A stretch of 64,000 bases of DNA from Streptomyces caelestis (GTDB taxonomy: Bacteria > Actinomycetota > Actinomycetes > Streptomycetales > Streptomycetaceae): positions 3,286,001 through 3,350,000 of the forward strand of contig NZ_JACHNE010000001.1 in assembly GCF_014205255.1 (NCBI RefSeq), read 5' to 3'. Under the pieces are notes generated by a model. The model searched no databases, had not been told where the DNA came from, and saw only the letters and a program-made list of their open reading frames with translations. Both the position numbers and the translations under genes were made by a program. Below, one piece after another: positions 16,252 through 25,121 of this stretch. How positions within the stretch are numbered: position 1 is the stretch's first letter; the number at the start of each line of letters is the position of its first letter.

Positions 16252-17598
16252 ATGAACACAGCGGACCTTGGGCTGCCGGTGGATGTTCCCTCGACGGCGC
16301 TCTTCACGGACCAGTACGAGCTGACGATGCTGCGGGCCGCCCTGGAGGCGGGCACGGCCGAGCGGCGGAGCGTGTTCGAGGTCTTCACCCGGCGGCTGCC
16401 GAACGGGCGCCGCTACGGCGTCGTGGCGGGCACCGGGCGGGTGCTGGACGCGGTGGAGAACTTCCGCTTCGACGCGGGCGTCCTGGACTTCCTGCGCGAG
16501 CGCGAGATCGTCGGCGAGGAGACCCTCGACTGGCTCGCCGGCTACCGCTTCAGCGGGGACATCTGGGGCTACCCCGAGGGCGAGGTGTATTTCCCGGGCT
16601 CGCCGATCATGCGGGTCGAGGGCACCTTCGCCGAGTGCGTTCTGCTGGAGACCGTGATCCTGTCGATCCTCAACCACGACTCGGCGATCGCCGCGGCCGC
16701 CTCGCGCATGTCGTCGGCCGCCGGGGACCGGCCGCTGATCGAGATGGGCGCCCGGCGCACGCACGAGCTGGCGGCGGTGGCGGCGTCCCGGGCCGCGTAC
16801 GTGGGCGGCTTCGCGACCACCTCGGACCTGGCCGCCGGGTTCCGCTACGGCATCCCCACCGTCGGCACCTCCGCGCACGCCTTCACCCTGCTGCACGACA
16901 GCGAGCGGGACGCCTTCCAGGCCCAGGTGAACACGCTGGGGCGGGGCACGACGCTGCTGGTGGACACCTACGACGTCGCGGAGGCAGTCCGTACCGCCGT
17001 CGAGGTCGCCGGGACCGGGCTCGGGGCGGTGCGGATCGACTCCGGCGACCTGCTGCTGGTGGCGCACCGGGTGCGCCAGCAGCTGGACGAGCTGGGCGCG
17101 ACCGACACGAAGATCATCGTGACCTCGGACCTGGACGAGTACGCGATCGCCTCGCTGGCGGCGGCGCCCGTGGACGCGTACGGCGTCGGTACGCAGCTGG
17201 TGACCGGGTCCGGGCACCCGACGTCCTCGATGGTCTACAAGCTGGTCGCGCGGGCCGAGTCCGCCGACCCGAAGGCGCCGCTGGTGCCGGTGGCGAAGAA
17301 GTCCAGCGGGGGCAAGACGTCCGTGGGCGGGCGCAAGTGGGCCGCGCGGCGGCTGGACGCGTACGGGGTGGCCGAGGCGGAAGTGATCGGCACCGGCCCG
17401 GTGCCCGGCGACCTGGCCGACCGGCAGCTGCTGGTCGAGCTGGTCAAGGGCGGCGAGGTCGTCGCCCGTGAGCCGCTGGACGCGGCGCGGGACCGGCACG
17501 CGGCGGCGCGCGCGGGGCTCCCGGTGTCGGCCACGCAGCTCTCGCGCGGAGAGCCCGTCATTCCGACGGAGTACGCGCAGGGGGCCTCGGGTAGCTAG
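16252..17598 (+). CDS. pncB: Nicotinate phosphoribosyltransferase
   Basis: 448 residues. It converts nicotinate plus PRPP to nicotinate mononucleotide in NAD salvage (Preiss-Handler pathway). Signature regions: '[16 protein letters not shown]' at the N-terminus, '[30 protein letters not shown]', '[34 protein letters not shown]' (conserved catalytic His in 'RRTHE'), '[10 protein letters not shown]' and '[10 protein letters not shown]'. Full length. pncA starts 114 nt downstream on the same strand, so nicotinamide can be deamidated and used by the same unit. Confidence 0.95.
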   Translation: MNTADLGLPVDVPSTALFTDQYELTMLRAALEAGTAERRSVFEVFTRRLPNGRRYGVVAGTGRVLDAVENFRFDAGVLDFLREREIVGEETLDWLAGYRFSGDIWGYPEGEVYFPGSPIMRVEGTFAECVLLETVILSILNHDSAIAAAASRMSSAAGDRPLIEMGARRTHELAAVAASRAAYVGGFATTSDLAAGFRYGIPTVGTSAHAFTLLHDSERDAFQAQVNTLGRGTTLLVDTYDVAEAVRTAVEVAGTGLGAVRIDSGDLLLVAHRVRQQLDELGATDTKIIVTSDLDEYAIASLAAAPVDAYGVGTQLVTGSGHPTSSMVYKLVARAESADPKAPLVPVAKKSSGGKTSVGGRKWAARRLDAYGVAEAEVIGTGPVPGDLADRQLLVELVKGGEVVAREPLDAARDRHAAARAGLPVSATQLSRGEPVIPTEYAQGASGS

Positions 17599-17712
17599 GG
17601 GATGGTGCCGCGATGCGCCGATCCTTGCCCCCTCCCGTCTCCTCCTCCATGTCAATAGGCTCGGAAGTTCACCGGCCGGGCTTGCCGACCTCATAGCCGA
17701 AGGACACCGACC

Positions 17713-18303
17713 ATGCGCCGCGCCTTGATCGTCGTCGACGTGCAGAACGACTTCTGCGAGGGGGGCAGCCTCGCGGTGGCCGGCGGTGCCGATGTGGCTG
17801 CCGCCATCACCGAGCTGATCGGCCAGGCGGCCGGATCCGGCTACCAGCACGTCGTGGCCACCCGCGACCACCACATCGCCCCCGGCGGCCACTTCTCCAC
17901 CAACCCCGACTACGTCCGCTCCTGGCCCGCGCACTGTGTCGCCGGCACGGAGGGTGTCGGCTTCCACCCGAACTTCGCCCCCGCCGTCGCGTCCGGCTCC
18001 GTCGACGCCGTCTTCGACAAGGGCGCGTACGCGGCGGCGTACAGCGGCTTCGAGGGCGCGGACGAGAACGGCACGAAACTGGCCGACTGGCTCCGCTCCC
18101 GCGAGGTCACCGAGGTCGACGTGGTCGGCGTCGCCACGGACCACTGCGTCCGGGCCACGGCCCTGGACGCCGCGAAGGAGGGCTTCCGCACCCACGTCCT
18201 CCTCGACCTCACGGCCGGGGTGGCCCCGGAGACCACCGAGCGCGCCCTGGAGGAGCTGCGCGAGGCGGGCGTGGAGCTGTCGGGCAAGCCGGTCGTCCAG
18301 TGA
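17713..18303 (+). CDS. pncA: Nicotinamidase (isochorismatase-like fold)
   Basis: 196 residues. It hydrolyses nicotinamide to nicotinate, feeding PncB. The catalytic triad is visible: Asp in 'IVVDVQNDFCEGG', Lys in 'VFDKGAY' and nucleophile Cys in 'VGVATDHCVRATALDA'. The metal-site region 'ATRDHHIAPGGHFS' with 'SWPAHCV' is also present. Complete family length. Confidence 0.95.
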   Translation: MRRALIVVDVQNDFCEGGSLAVAGGADVAAAITELIGQAAGSGYQHVVATRDHHIAPGGHFSTNPDYVRSWPAHCVAGTEGVGFHPNFAPAVASGSVDAVFDKGAYAAAYSGFEGADENGTKLADWLRSREVTEVDVVGVATDHCVRATALDAAKEGFRTHVLLDLTAGVAPETTERALEELREAGVELSGKPVVQ

Positions 18304-18329
18304 CCCGGTAGCCCCGTAGCCCCCGAGGG

Positions 18330-18674
18330 TCAGGTCTGGGCCGTCGGGTGGCGCAGGAGGGCTCTGATCGGGCGCCACAGTTCCAGGACGAGGTCCGGGC
18401 CGCCTACGACACCGTTGTCAGGGGCCGTGCGCCATATCAGGCCGTCGGGGTGGTGGAGGACCGCCGTGATCTCGTCGGGGGTCGGTGGGGCGGCGTTGCC
18501 GCGCAGGTAGACCGAGCGCAGGCCGAGGTTGCGGAGCCTGGTCAGGGCTCGGGCGCGGTTCACGGAGTGGACGAGGACGCGGACGGCGCCGGGGCCGTCG
18601 GCGGCGGGGCTGGGCAGGTTCAGTGCCACCACCACCGTGCCGTTCGGCAGCTTGCAGAAGCCTCCTGCGGCCAT
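18330..18674 (-). CDS. Conserved hypothetical protein
   Basis: 114 residues beginning 'MAAGGFCKLPNGTVVVALNLP'. A mixed alpha/beta composition ends in a basic tail 'ELWRPIRALLRHPTAQT'. No signal peptide or transmembrane segment. I do not recognise a domain. Convergent with pncA and divergent from nothing (the M6 peptidase upstream is on the same strand). Confidence 0.65.
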   Translation of the reverse strand: MAAGGFCKLPNGTVVVALNLPSPAADGPGAVRVLVHSVNRARALTRLRNLGLRSVYLRGNAAPPTPDEITAVLHHPDGLIWRTAPDNGVVGGPDLVLELWRPIRALLRHPTAQT

Positions 18675-18796
18675 GCGCTCATCCCCCCGTGTCGGTCGGT
18701 GTCAATAAGAGAGCCACAGGACGCACCTAAACACGAATCGGCGGCGACCCGCCAGTGGGTCACCGCCGATCATGCTCTGACCTGGTAAAACGCCGT

Positions 18797-21142
18797 CTAC
18801 TTCACCGCCGGGCCGACCTCGAGCGAGATCGTGGAGCCGTCCTTGGCCTCCTTGACGATCTTGATCTTGGTGTTGGTGTCAGTGATCTTGACGCCGGCGC
18901 GGGGGTTGGATTCGTCGTAGTACGTGCTCGTGCGGTCGTTGAAGACCGGGACCCCCTTGGAGGACGGGATCTTCGTCGCGACGTCCGCGTTGTGCAGCGT
19001 GATGCCGTCCGTGCGGTACCGGCTGAACGGCGAGTCGTAGGACTGGATGCGGTTGCGCATGAGCGTGCCGTCCGACCACTTCATCGCCGTCGGGTGGGAG
19101 TCGACGGGAAGGAGCAGCCCCGTGCCCGGGTGCTGGCTGGTGTTGTTGTCCTTCTGGGAGGTGTCCCACTTCCAGATCAACAGGCCGTTCTGGTAGGGGT
19201 AGTGCTCCACCCAGTCCGGACGCGTGGTCAGGAAGCCGTAGTTGTACGGACCGACCTTGAGGGTCTTGTCGTACGACACGTACTGGCGGTTCTCGGCGAT
19301 GTAGTACTGGGCGTAGTCGTCCGTGATCGCCGCGCCGATGCGGGAGAAGCCCTTCGCCGTCCAGGCCGCGTCCGCGCTCTCCGCGTTGTCGGAGAAGAGG
19401 CCGGTGCCGTCGGCGGTGACGGTGATCTGGTCGGCCGTGAAGCCCTTCAGCGCCAGACCGCCGTCGGTCTGGTAGCGGAAGCGCAGGTCGATCTTCTTGC
19501 CGGCGTAGGCGTCGAGGGAGTACGCCAGCTTCTTGTAGGCGTCGGCCGAGCCGGTCAGGGCCGGCTTGCCGCTGCCGTCGCGCGGGATCGGCTGCCCGTC
19601 CACCGTGCCGTCGAGGGCGGTCCAGTTGGCGCCGCCGTCGGTCGAGACCTCGGCGTAGAGGTAGTCGTAGCCGGCCTCGATGTCGTACCAGCCGTCGAGG
19701 GTGAGGGCGGCCGACGCCTTGCCGGTGAGGTCGACGGAGCGGGTCAGCGTGTTGGCGAGGTCGTTGCCGCTGCCGCTCCACCACTGGTTCGCGCCCTGCG
19801 CGGGCGCCACGATCTCGGTGGTGACCCGCTTCTCGGGCAGCTCGACCACGAGGGCCTGCTTGTTCTTCGTGTTGTACTCGGCGACGCCCAGCTTGTGCTT
19901 CGACTTCGTCGCGGCCTTGGCGGTGTCGAAGTCGAGCCAGCCGAGCTGCAGCTTGTCCCAGGCGGTCATGTCGCCGGGCAGGTCGCCGATGGTGTCCTTG
20001 CCGGTGCCCAGCCAGGAGCCGGAGGACATCAGGGTCCAGAAGCCGGTGGAGTTCTCGCCGCCGTTGGTGTCGTAGTGGTCCGGCAGGCCGAGGTCGTGGC
20101 CGTACTCGTGGGCGAAGACGCCGAGTCCGCCGTTCTCCGGCTGGATGGTGTAGTCGCCGACCCAGATGCCGGTGTCGCCGATCTGGGTGCCGCCGAGCTT
20201 GTTGTCGTCGGGGCCGGTGGCACCGGAGTCCGTGCCGAACGCGTACCAGCGGTGGGCCCAGATCGCGTCCTCGCCCTGGGCGCCGCCGCCCGCGGACTCG
20301 TCCTCGCCGGCGTGCACGACCTGGAAGTGGTCGATGTAGCCGTCGCGCTCGTTGAAGTCGCCGTCACCGTCGTGGTCGTAGCGGTCCCACTGGTCGTACT
20401 CGGCGAGCTTGGCCTTGATCTCGGCGTCGGTCTTCCCAGCCGCCTTCTGCTGGGAGACCCAGGCGCTCACGCCGTCGGCGACCGCGTACCAGGCGCAGTT
20501 GTCGGGCTCGCACTTGTTGGAGCCGTAGCGGGCCTCGTTGTAGGGGACCTTGACCCAGTCCGAGACCTCGCCCTCGATCGAGTAGCGGCCCGAGGACTGC
20601 TTCTCGTAGTACTTCTTCATCGACTCGACACCCTTGCCGGTGCCGAAGTACAGGTCCTGGAAGTGCCGCTGGTTGTAGTCAGCCTGCCAGGCCGTCGAGT
20701 TGTCCTTGGTACGGTCCGGCTTGGCGATCTGGTTGTGCAGCGGGCCCGGGGTACCGCCGTAGCGGCTGTCGACCTTGTCGCCGAACTCGACCAGGATCGT
20801 GAAGATCTTGTCGGTCTTCTCGCGGCCGAGCTCGACGTACTTGCTCTTGCCCTTCTTGCTCTTCAGCTGCACGACCTTCGAGCCGTCACGGTTCTTGACC
20901 GTGGCATCGCCCGATATGACCTGCTTCAGGGCTTCCTCGCGCTGGGCCTCCTGAGTCTTGCTCAGCGGGCCGTCGAGGTCATGCTCGGCGTGGTCGTGTT
21001 CCGCCGGGTCGTGCCGGTCCACGGTGGTGGGCCTGGGAGCGGAGGCGTCCTCGGCCTGGGCCACACCGTAGGTAGAGGCGGTGGCCGCCGCGAGTGCCAC
21101 GGTGATGGCGGCCGCTCTGAACGTCCAGGGTCTACTGGTCAC
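18797..21142 (-). CDS. Secreted M6 peptidase (immune inhibitor A-like)
   Basis: 781 residues. A signal peptide (residues ~1-31: 'TFRAAAITVALAAATASTYGVAQA', ending AQA) exports it. A pro-region follows, then the catalytic domain with the zinc motif 'FAHEYGHDLGLPDHYD' (HExxHxxGxxD). The C-terminal half is beta-rich, resembling the immune-inhibitor-A insert domains ('SGNDLANTLTRSVDLTGKASAALTLDGWYDIEAGYDYLYAEVSTDGG'). It is an extracellular metalloprotease acting on proteins in the medium. It is monocistronic, with a long upstream region containing inverted repeats. Confidence 0.93.
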   Translation of the reverse strand: MTSRPWTFRAAAITVALAAATASTYGVAQAEDASAPRPTTVDRHDPAEHDHAEHDLDGPLSKTQEAQREEALKQVISGDATVKNRDGSKVVQLKSKKGKSKYVELGREKTDKIFTILVEFGDKVDSRYGGTPGPLHNQIAKPDRTKDNSTAWQADYNQRHFQDLYFGTGKGVESMKKYYEKQSSGRYSIEGEVSDWVKVPYNEARYGSNKCEPDNCAWYAVADGVSAWVSQQKAAGKTDAEIKAKLAEYDQWDRYDHDGDGDFNERDGYIDHFQVVHAGEDESAGGGAQGEDAIWAHRWYAFGTDSGATGPDDNKLGGTQIGDTGIWVGDYTIQPENGGLGVFAHEYGHDLGLPDHYDTNGGENSTGFWTLMSSGSWLGTGKDTIGDLPGDMTAWDKLQLGWLDFDTAKAATKSKHKLGVAEYNTKNKQALVVELPEKRVTTEIVAPAQGANQWWSGSGNDLANTLTRSVDLTGKASAALTLDGWYDIEAGYDYLYAEVSTDGGANWTALDGTVDGQPIPRDGSGKPALTGSADAYKKLAYSLDAYAGKKIDLRFRYQTDGGLALKGFTADQITVTADGTGLFSDNAESADAAWTAKGFSRIGAAITDDYAQYYIAENRQYVSYDKTLKVGPYNYGFLTTRPDWVEHYPYQNGLLIWKWDTSQKDNNTSQHPGTGLLLPVDSHPTAMKWSDGTLMRNRIQSYDSPFSRYRTDGITLHNADVATKIPSSKGVPVFNDRTSTYYDESNPRAGVKITDTNTKIKIVKEAKDGSTISLEVGPAVK

Positions 21143-21271
21143 TTGAGTTCCTCCCCCGCGTTCGAGCGCGCGGAAGGAAGGGGGCCTGGTCGTGGAAGGT
21201 CCGCGCGCGCGTGATCAACGCGTGTAGTCAAGTGACGACATTTGACTAGAGCTTGAGAAGAAAAGACAGAT

Positions 21272-21291
21272 CTTGACTTGGACAGGTCAAG
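21272..21291. promoter_or_regulatory. CTTGAC/GTCAAG inverted repeat upstream of the M6 peptidase
   Basis: CTTGAC (21272-21277) and GTCAAG (21286-21291) are mirrored across an 8-nt spacer; further GTCAAG/TTTGAC half-sites occur at ~21228 and ~21241. It lies 130-150 nt upstream of the peptidase start and is a candidate binding site for a regulator of protease expression. Confidence 0.4.
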
Positions 21292-21390
21292 TGCACTATG
21301 CGGAGCCGAAGTTCGTTTTACGGACAACCGACCCGTCCCGGTGGGCCCTTGCCCACACCCGCGGCCGTCCCCGGGCAGGCGCGTGCATAT

Positions 21391-21405
21391 GTCCACCAGG
21401 TGGAC
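21391..21405. promoter_or_regulatory. Perfect GTCCACC-A-GGTGGAC palindrome
   Basis: 7-bp arms with a single central base, in the 424-nt interval (21143-21566) between the divergent M6 peptidase and the small membrane protein. No gene is present in this interval. It could be an operator for either gene. Confidence 0.45.
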
Positions 21406-21566
21406 GCCATGACTCCGTGCGCCCCCTGTGCTCCGGTCCTGTTGATTAGGTCACGCTTACCACGCGTTCCACTCGGGCAGCCTGCCGGTTAGAGTCGCTT
21501 GGCGGAACGCCCGGAAGCTGGCGGAATGCCAGGAAGACGCCCCTGTGGACCCCCACTTTCGAGGAC

Positions 21567-21848
21567 ATGATGGCCATGCCCCGTCCGACTGCCGCACAGC
21601 TCGCCTACGGTTCCTGCACCGTGTTCTTCTCGACCCTCGCCATGCTGCTGCTGTCACAGACGAGTTCGAGTGCGGGGATCGCGATCATCGCCGTCGCGGC
21701 GCTCGCCCTCGGTCTGCTGGTCGCCATGACGGTGCCGCTGTCCCGGAAACGCCCTGCGGCGGTCGAACAGCCCGCCCCCGAGGAACCCGTACGGGCCTCG
21801 GTCACCACGCCGGCCCCGGAGCCGGTGCGTGAGCGGGCGGTCTCCTGA
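21567..21848 (+). CDS. Small two-helix membrane protein
   Basis: Up to 93 residues. Two hydrophobic segments ('YGSCTVFFSTLAMLLLS' and 'GIAIIAVAALALGLLVAMTVPL') are followed by a cytoplasmic Pro/Glu/Arg tail. Three ATGs (21567, 21570, 21576) are possible; GAGGA at ~21557 suits the second or third. No recognised family. Convergent with the RDD gene. Confidence 0.6.
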   Translation: MMAMPRPTAAQLAYGSCTVFFSTLAMLLLSQTSSSAGIAIIAVAALALGLLVAMTVPLSRKRPAAVEQPAPEEPVRASVTTPAPEPVRERAVS

Positions 21849-21871
21849 CCGCCGCCTGATCCGTCTGTGCC

Positions 21872-22630
21872 TCAGTCGGTGCTGACCACCACCGTCTTGG
21901 CCGCCTTGTCGTGCAGGCCCTGCTTGTAGGGCCGGTCGAAGAAGCTCCAACCTCCCGAGATCGCGGTCCAGACGCAGGCGCAGCAGAAGGCGAAGGGGAT
22001 CCACAGCACCGCCGCGCGCATCAGCGCGTTCTGCGCGGAGGGCGTGGCGCCGTTGTCGAGGTTGGCGACCCGCATGTGCAGCAGCTTCTTGCCCAGGGTC
22101 TGGCCGGTGCGCGCGGTCAGGAGGGTGTCGTAGGCGATGTAGAGGACGGCGGCGACGGCCGACTGCCAGAAGGACTTGCCGACCTCGATGCGGTCACTGT
22201 CCACGTCGTACTCGTTGACGTCGAAGCCCCAGGTGAGCAGCCAGACGACGGCGCCTACCAGGATCATGTCGAGGATGCGGGCGAGCGTGCGTCTGACGCT
22301 GTCGGCGAGCGGAGGCATACCGGCGAGGGGGTCGGTGGGGTAGGAGCCGCCGCCGTAGGGGGAACCTCCGTAAGGGCCGCCACCGGGAGGTCCGTCGTAG
22401 GGGCCGCCACCGGGAGGCCCGTCGTAGGGGCCGCCACGGGGAGGGCCGCCTTGGCCGCCGCCGGGGGCACCGCCCGGACCGCCGCTCTGGCCGCCGCCCG
22501 GGTACGGCGGGGGCTCGTCGCCGCGGGGCGGGCCCGCGCCCTCGCCGGGCTGCTCGCCCGGGGGCCGCTTCCTGAACGGATCGTCTTCCGGGGGCTGCTG
22601 ACCGGAGCCGGGGGGCGGTTCACTGCTCAT
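21872..22630 (-). CDS. RDD-family membrane protein with Gly/Pro-rich N-terminus
   Basis: 252 residues. The first ~110 are Pro/Gly-rich with 'GPPGGGPYDG'-type repeats. The RDD domain follows: 'RRTLARILDMILVGAVVWLLTW' (the Arg-x-x-Asp signature), 'AYDTLLTARTGQTLGKKLLHMRV' and a third hydrophobic segment. RDD proteins are small polytopic membrane proteins, sometimes implicated in ion or compatible-solute transport; the role here is unknown. It is downstream of another RDD gene on the same strand. Confidence 0.85.
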   Translation of the reverse strand: MSSEPPPGSGQQPPEDDPFRKRPPGEQPGEGAGPPRGDEPPPYPGGGQSGGPGGAPGGGQGGPPRGGPYDGPPGGGPYDGPPGGGPYGGSPYGGGSYPTDPLAGMPPLADSVRRTLARILDMILVGAVVWLLTWGFDVNEYDVDSDRIEVGKSFWQSAVAAVLYIAYDTLLTARTGQTLGKKLLHMRVANLDNGATPSAQNALMRAAVLWIPFAFCCACVWTAISGGWSFFDRPYKQGLHDKAAKTVVVSTD

Positions 22631-22748
22631 GGCCCGAGTCGACCGCGAACTCCACGGCTCCGCATCCGGCGGGCGGCCGTCCGAGGTAGGGATTCACCTG
22701 GTGCCGTCGCGGTACGGCGCTGCCCGGCGGCCGGCGTACGGGTGCTGC

Positions 22749-24419
22749 TCAGCCCGCCACGAACGTGTGCGCCGCCTTGTCGTGCCAGCACTGGCGCCAC
22801 GGCTTGTCGAAGAGGCACCAGGCGATGCCGACGATCCCGACGACGAGGAGTCCGGGCACGCTGTAGACCAGCCAGCGGCGCAGGGCCGCGCCGAACTCGG
22901 GGGCGTCGTGGCCCTCGATGTCCCGCACTTCGAGCCCCATCAGCTTCTTGCCGAGGGTGCGGCCCCACTTGGCCGTCGGCAGCACCTCGGAGACGACGCC
23001 GACGAGCAGCAGGACGGCCAGGACGATACCGAGGTACGCCGATGTGGTGCCGTCGAGCAGCCAGACCGTGACGGTCTCGCCGGAGAGCTTGGCCTCCTCG
23101 ATCTTCTCGTTGACGTGGTCGACCGCCTTGATGCCGAGCGGTACGGCGGCCCCGGCGGTGAGGCCGGCGAGGACGAGGGTGTCCAGCAGCCGGGCGGCCA
23201 GCCGCTTGCCGAGCCCCGCGGGGCGGGCCGACGCCTGGCGTCGGGCAGCCGCCTGGAAGATGTCCTCGGTCGGCGGCTTCCAGGGTGCGACGGGCTGCTC
23301 GTCACCGCCGCCCGCTCCGGCGAGCCGGTGCACCTGCTGCGCCCAGGAGGACTGGCCGCCGCCAGGGCCGGCGCTGAGGGGGGTGGCGGAGGCTGCGGGG
23401 CCGCCGGGCTGGGGCACGCCTGACTGCGGGAGGACGGTGGGCGCCGCCTGGGGCCCGGACGGTGCCGTCGGGGCGGCTGCGGAGGCCTGGACGCCGGGGT
23501 CGGCCTGCGCGGCGGCCCGGGCGGCGGCGGCCTTCCCGGCGCCGAAGCCGGGGCGGTTCGAGGCCTCGGCGGAGGCGGCCGCGCCACCCGGCGCGCCGAA
23601 GGCGGGTCCCGCCGGGCTGCCGGCCGGGGCGGCCTGGGCCCCGAACCCGGACCCCGCCGTACCCGCCGGGCCGAAGCCCGAGGCACCGGAGCCCGCCGCC
23701 GCGCCCTGCGCGCCGAAACCGGGCCCTGCCGAGCTGCCACCGGAGCCGCCCGACCCGGCCGGCGCACCGAACCCGGGCGCGGCCGTGCCCGGACGCGGCG
23801 ACACCGCGCGGAACGTCATCGTGCCCTCGTCGGGGGCATCGGCGGGGGCCCCTCCCCCGCCCTTCCCGGTCGGGCGGCGGAAGACGAACGTGCTGCCGGC
23901 CTCCGCAGCGCTCGCCTCCTGGTCGGCGGGCGACGGGGATTCGCCCTGGTGGGCGGACTCGCCGACCGGCTGCCGGTCGGCCTGTGGCACCCGCGGGTCG
24001 GCGCCCTGCTGAGCGGCTCCCTGCTGGGCTGCGCCCTGCGCGCCCTGCGGTGCGCCCCACGAGACGCGGCGGTCCTGGTCGCCGCCGAAGCCCGACTGAC
24101 GGGAGCGGTCGGCGCCCCAGGCGGTCGCGGGCTCGGGGCGGCTGCCGTGCTGGGCGTCGGCGGGGGACGGCTCGTCGTTCGGATCCTCGTCGAAGAAGTG
24201 CGGGCCGGTCTCCTCGACCGAGCCCGAGCCGGAGCCCGAGCCGGGGGAGGCGGCGCCGGGCGGCGGCGCGAGCGTCTCGCCGTCCTTGGGCGCGGGACGG
24301 CTGGTGCCCGGTACCCAGGACGCACCGTTCCAGTACCGGACATATCCAGGAATGGACGGGTCCGGGTAATAACCTTCGCGGGGCCTGTCGTCACCGGGGG
24401 CCGGGGTTGGGGCGCTCAT
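22749..24419 (-). CDS. DUF2510-linker-RDD membrane protein
   Basis: 556 residues from ATG at 24419. An N-terminal DUF2510 module ('GYYPDPSIPGYVRYWNGASWVPGT', a tryptophan-bearing motif) is followed by ~350 residues of Pro/Ala/Gly/Gln-rich disordered linker. The C-terminal RDD domain begins 'GKRLAARLLDTLVLAGLTAGAAVPLG' and contains 'GRTLGKKLMGLEV'. Shares the RDD module with the gene 119 nt downstream; the pair looks like a duplication in which one copy gained the DUF2510 head. Function unknown; probably an envelope protein. Confidence 0.85.
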   Translation of the reverse strand: MSAPTPAPGDDRPREGYYPDPSIPGYVRYWNGASWVPGTSRPAPKDGETLAPPPGAASPGSGSGSGSVEETGPHFFDEDPNDEPSPADAQHGSRPEPATAWGADRSRQSGFGGDQDRRVSWGAPQGAQGAAQQGAAQQGADPRVPQADRQPVGESAHQGESPSPADQEASAAEAGSTFVFRRPTGKGGGGAPADAPDEGTMTFRAVSPRPGTAAPGFGAPAGSGGSGGSSAGPGFGAQGAAAGSGASGFGPAGTAGSGFGAQAAPAGSPAGPAFGAPGGAAASAEASNRPGFGAGKAAAARAAAQADPGVQASAAAPTAPSGPQAAPTVLPQSGVPQPGGPAASATPLSAGPGGGQSSWAQQVHRLAGAGGGDEQPVAPWKPPTEDIFQAAARRQASARPAGLGKRLAARLLDTLVLAGLTAGAAVPLGIKAVDHVNEKIEEAKLSGETVTVWLLDGTTSAYLGIVLAVLLLVGVVSEVLPTAKWGRTLGKKLMGLEVRDIEGHDAPEFGAALRRWLVYSVPGLLVVGIVGIAWCLFDKPWRQCWHDKAAHTFVAG

Positions 24420-24663
24420 CTCCGTCGTCCCGTATCTGCTCGAGGGCCAAATGGGGGCCTCCACATCTATCAGACGTGCGCAACCCCCACCGTCGCTCCC
24501 ACCGGACCCACCCCTTTCGAGCACGGATGTGCTACGCATCGCACGGCCCGACGCCTCCCTGTGCGAAAAAACTTCCGGCAACACGCGTAATGCCGCCGCC
24601 CCCGCGCGCTCTCTCCTGTCGACCGGCCCTCGCGGGCAGCCGTGCAGAGAAGGGAAGACCGCC

Positions 24664-25074
24664 ATGCGCACCGTGGTGGAACGCGAACTGGAGCTGAAAC
24701 TCGTCCTGTCGCCGCAGCGCCGGATCCCGGTGCAGGCCCGGCTCGGGTACGTCACCGACGATCCGTACGCCGTGCACGTCACCTTCCACGTCGACTCCGC
24801 GCGCCCCGTGCACTGGACGTTCGCCCGGGACCTGCTGGTGGAGGGCGTGTTCCGGCCGTGCGGGCGGGGGGACGTGCGGGTGTGGCCGACGAAGGCCGAG
24901 GGGCGCGGCGTGGTGCTGGTGTCGCTGAGTTCACCCGACGGGGACGCCCTGCTGGAAGCCCCGGCGGCGCAGGTGTCGGCCTGGCTGGAGCGCACGCTGC
25001 GGGTGGTCCCGCCGGGGACGGAGGGGGAGCGGCTCGGTCTCGACGACGAGCTGGCCCAACTGCTCGCCCAGTGA
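24664..25074 (+). CDS. ssgG: SsgA-like sporulation/cell-division protein (SALP)
   Basis: 136 residues from ATG at 24664 (GAAGGGAAG upstream). SALP family signs: 'ELELKLVLSPQRRIPVQARLGYVTDDPYAVHVTFHV', 'VHWTFARDLLVEGVFRPCGRGDVRVWP' and an Asp/Glu-rich C-terminus. SALPs control septum placement and spore-wall synthesis in Streptomyces aerial hyphae. The ssgG name rests on my memory that S. coelicolor ssgG (SCO2924) sits in this same gene order next to hpd and the FAD-oxidase; sequence alone identifies only the family. Confidence 0.8.
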   Translation: MRTVVERELELKLVLSPQRRIPVQARLGYVTDDPYAVHVTFHVDSARPVHWTFARDLLVEGVFRPCGRGDVRVWPTKAEGRGVVLVSLSSPDGDALLEAPAAQVSAWLERTLRVVPPGTEGERLGLDDELAQLLAQ

Positions 25075-25121
25075 GGCCGGTAAGGCCCGTGAGGTCCGTA
25101 AGGCCGGTAAGGACACGGGAT

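Noticed and set aside
18755..21214. 819-residue + frame opposite the M6 peptidase
   Set aside because: Shadow frame rich in Gly/Val/Leu/Asp; the minus-strand peptidase has a signal peptide and zinc motif.
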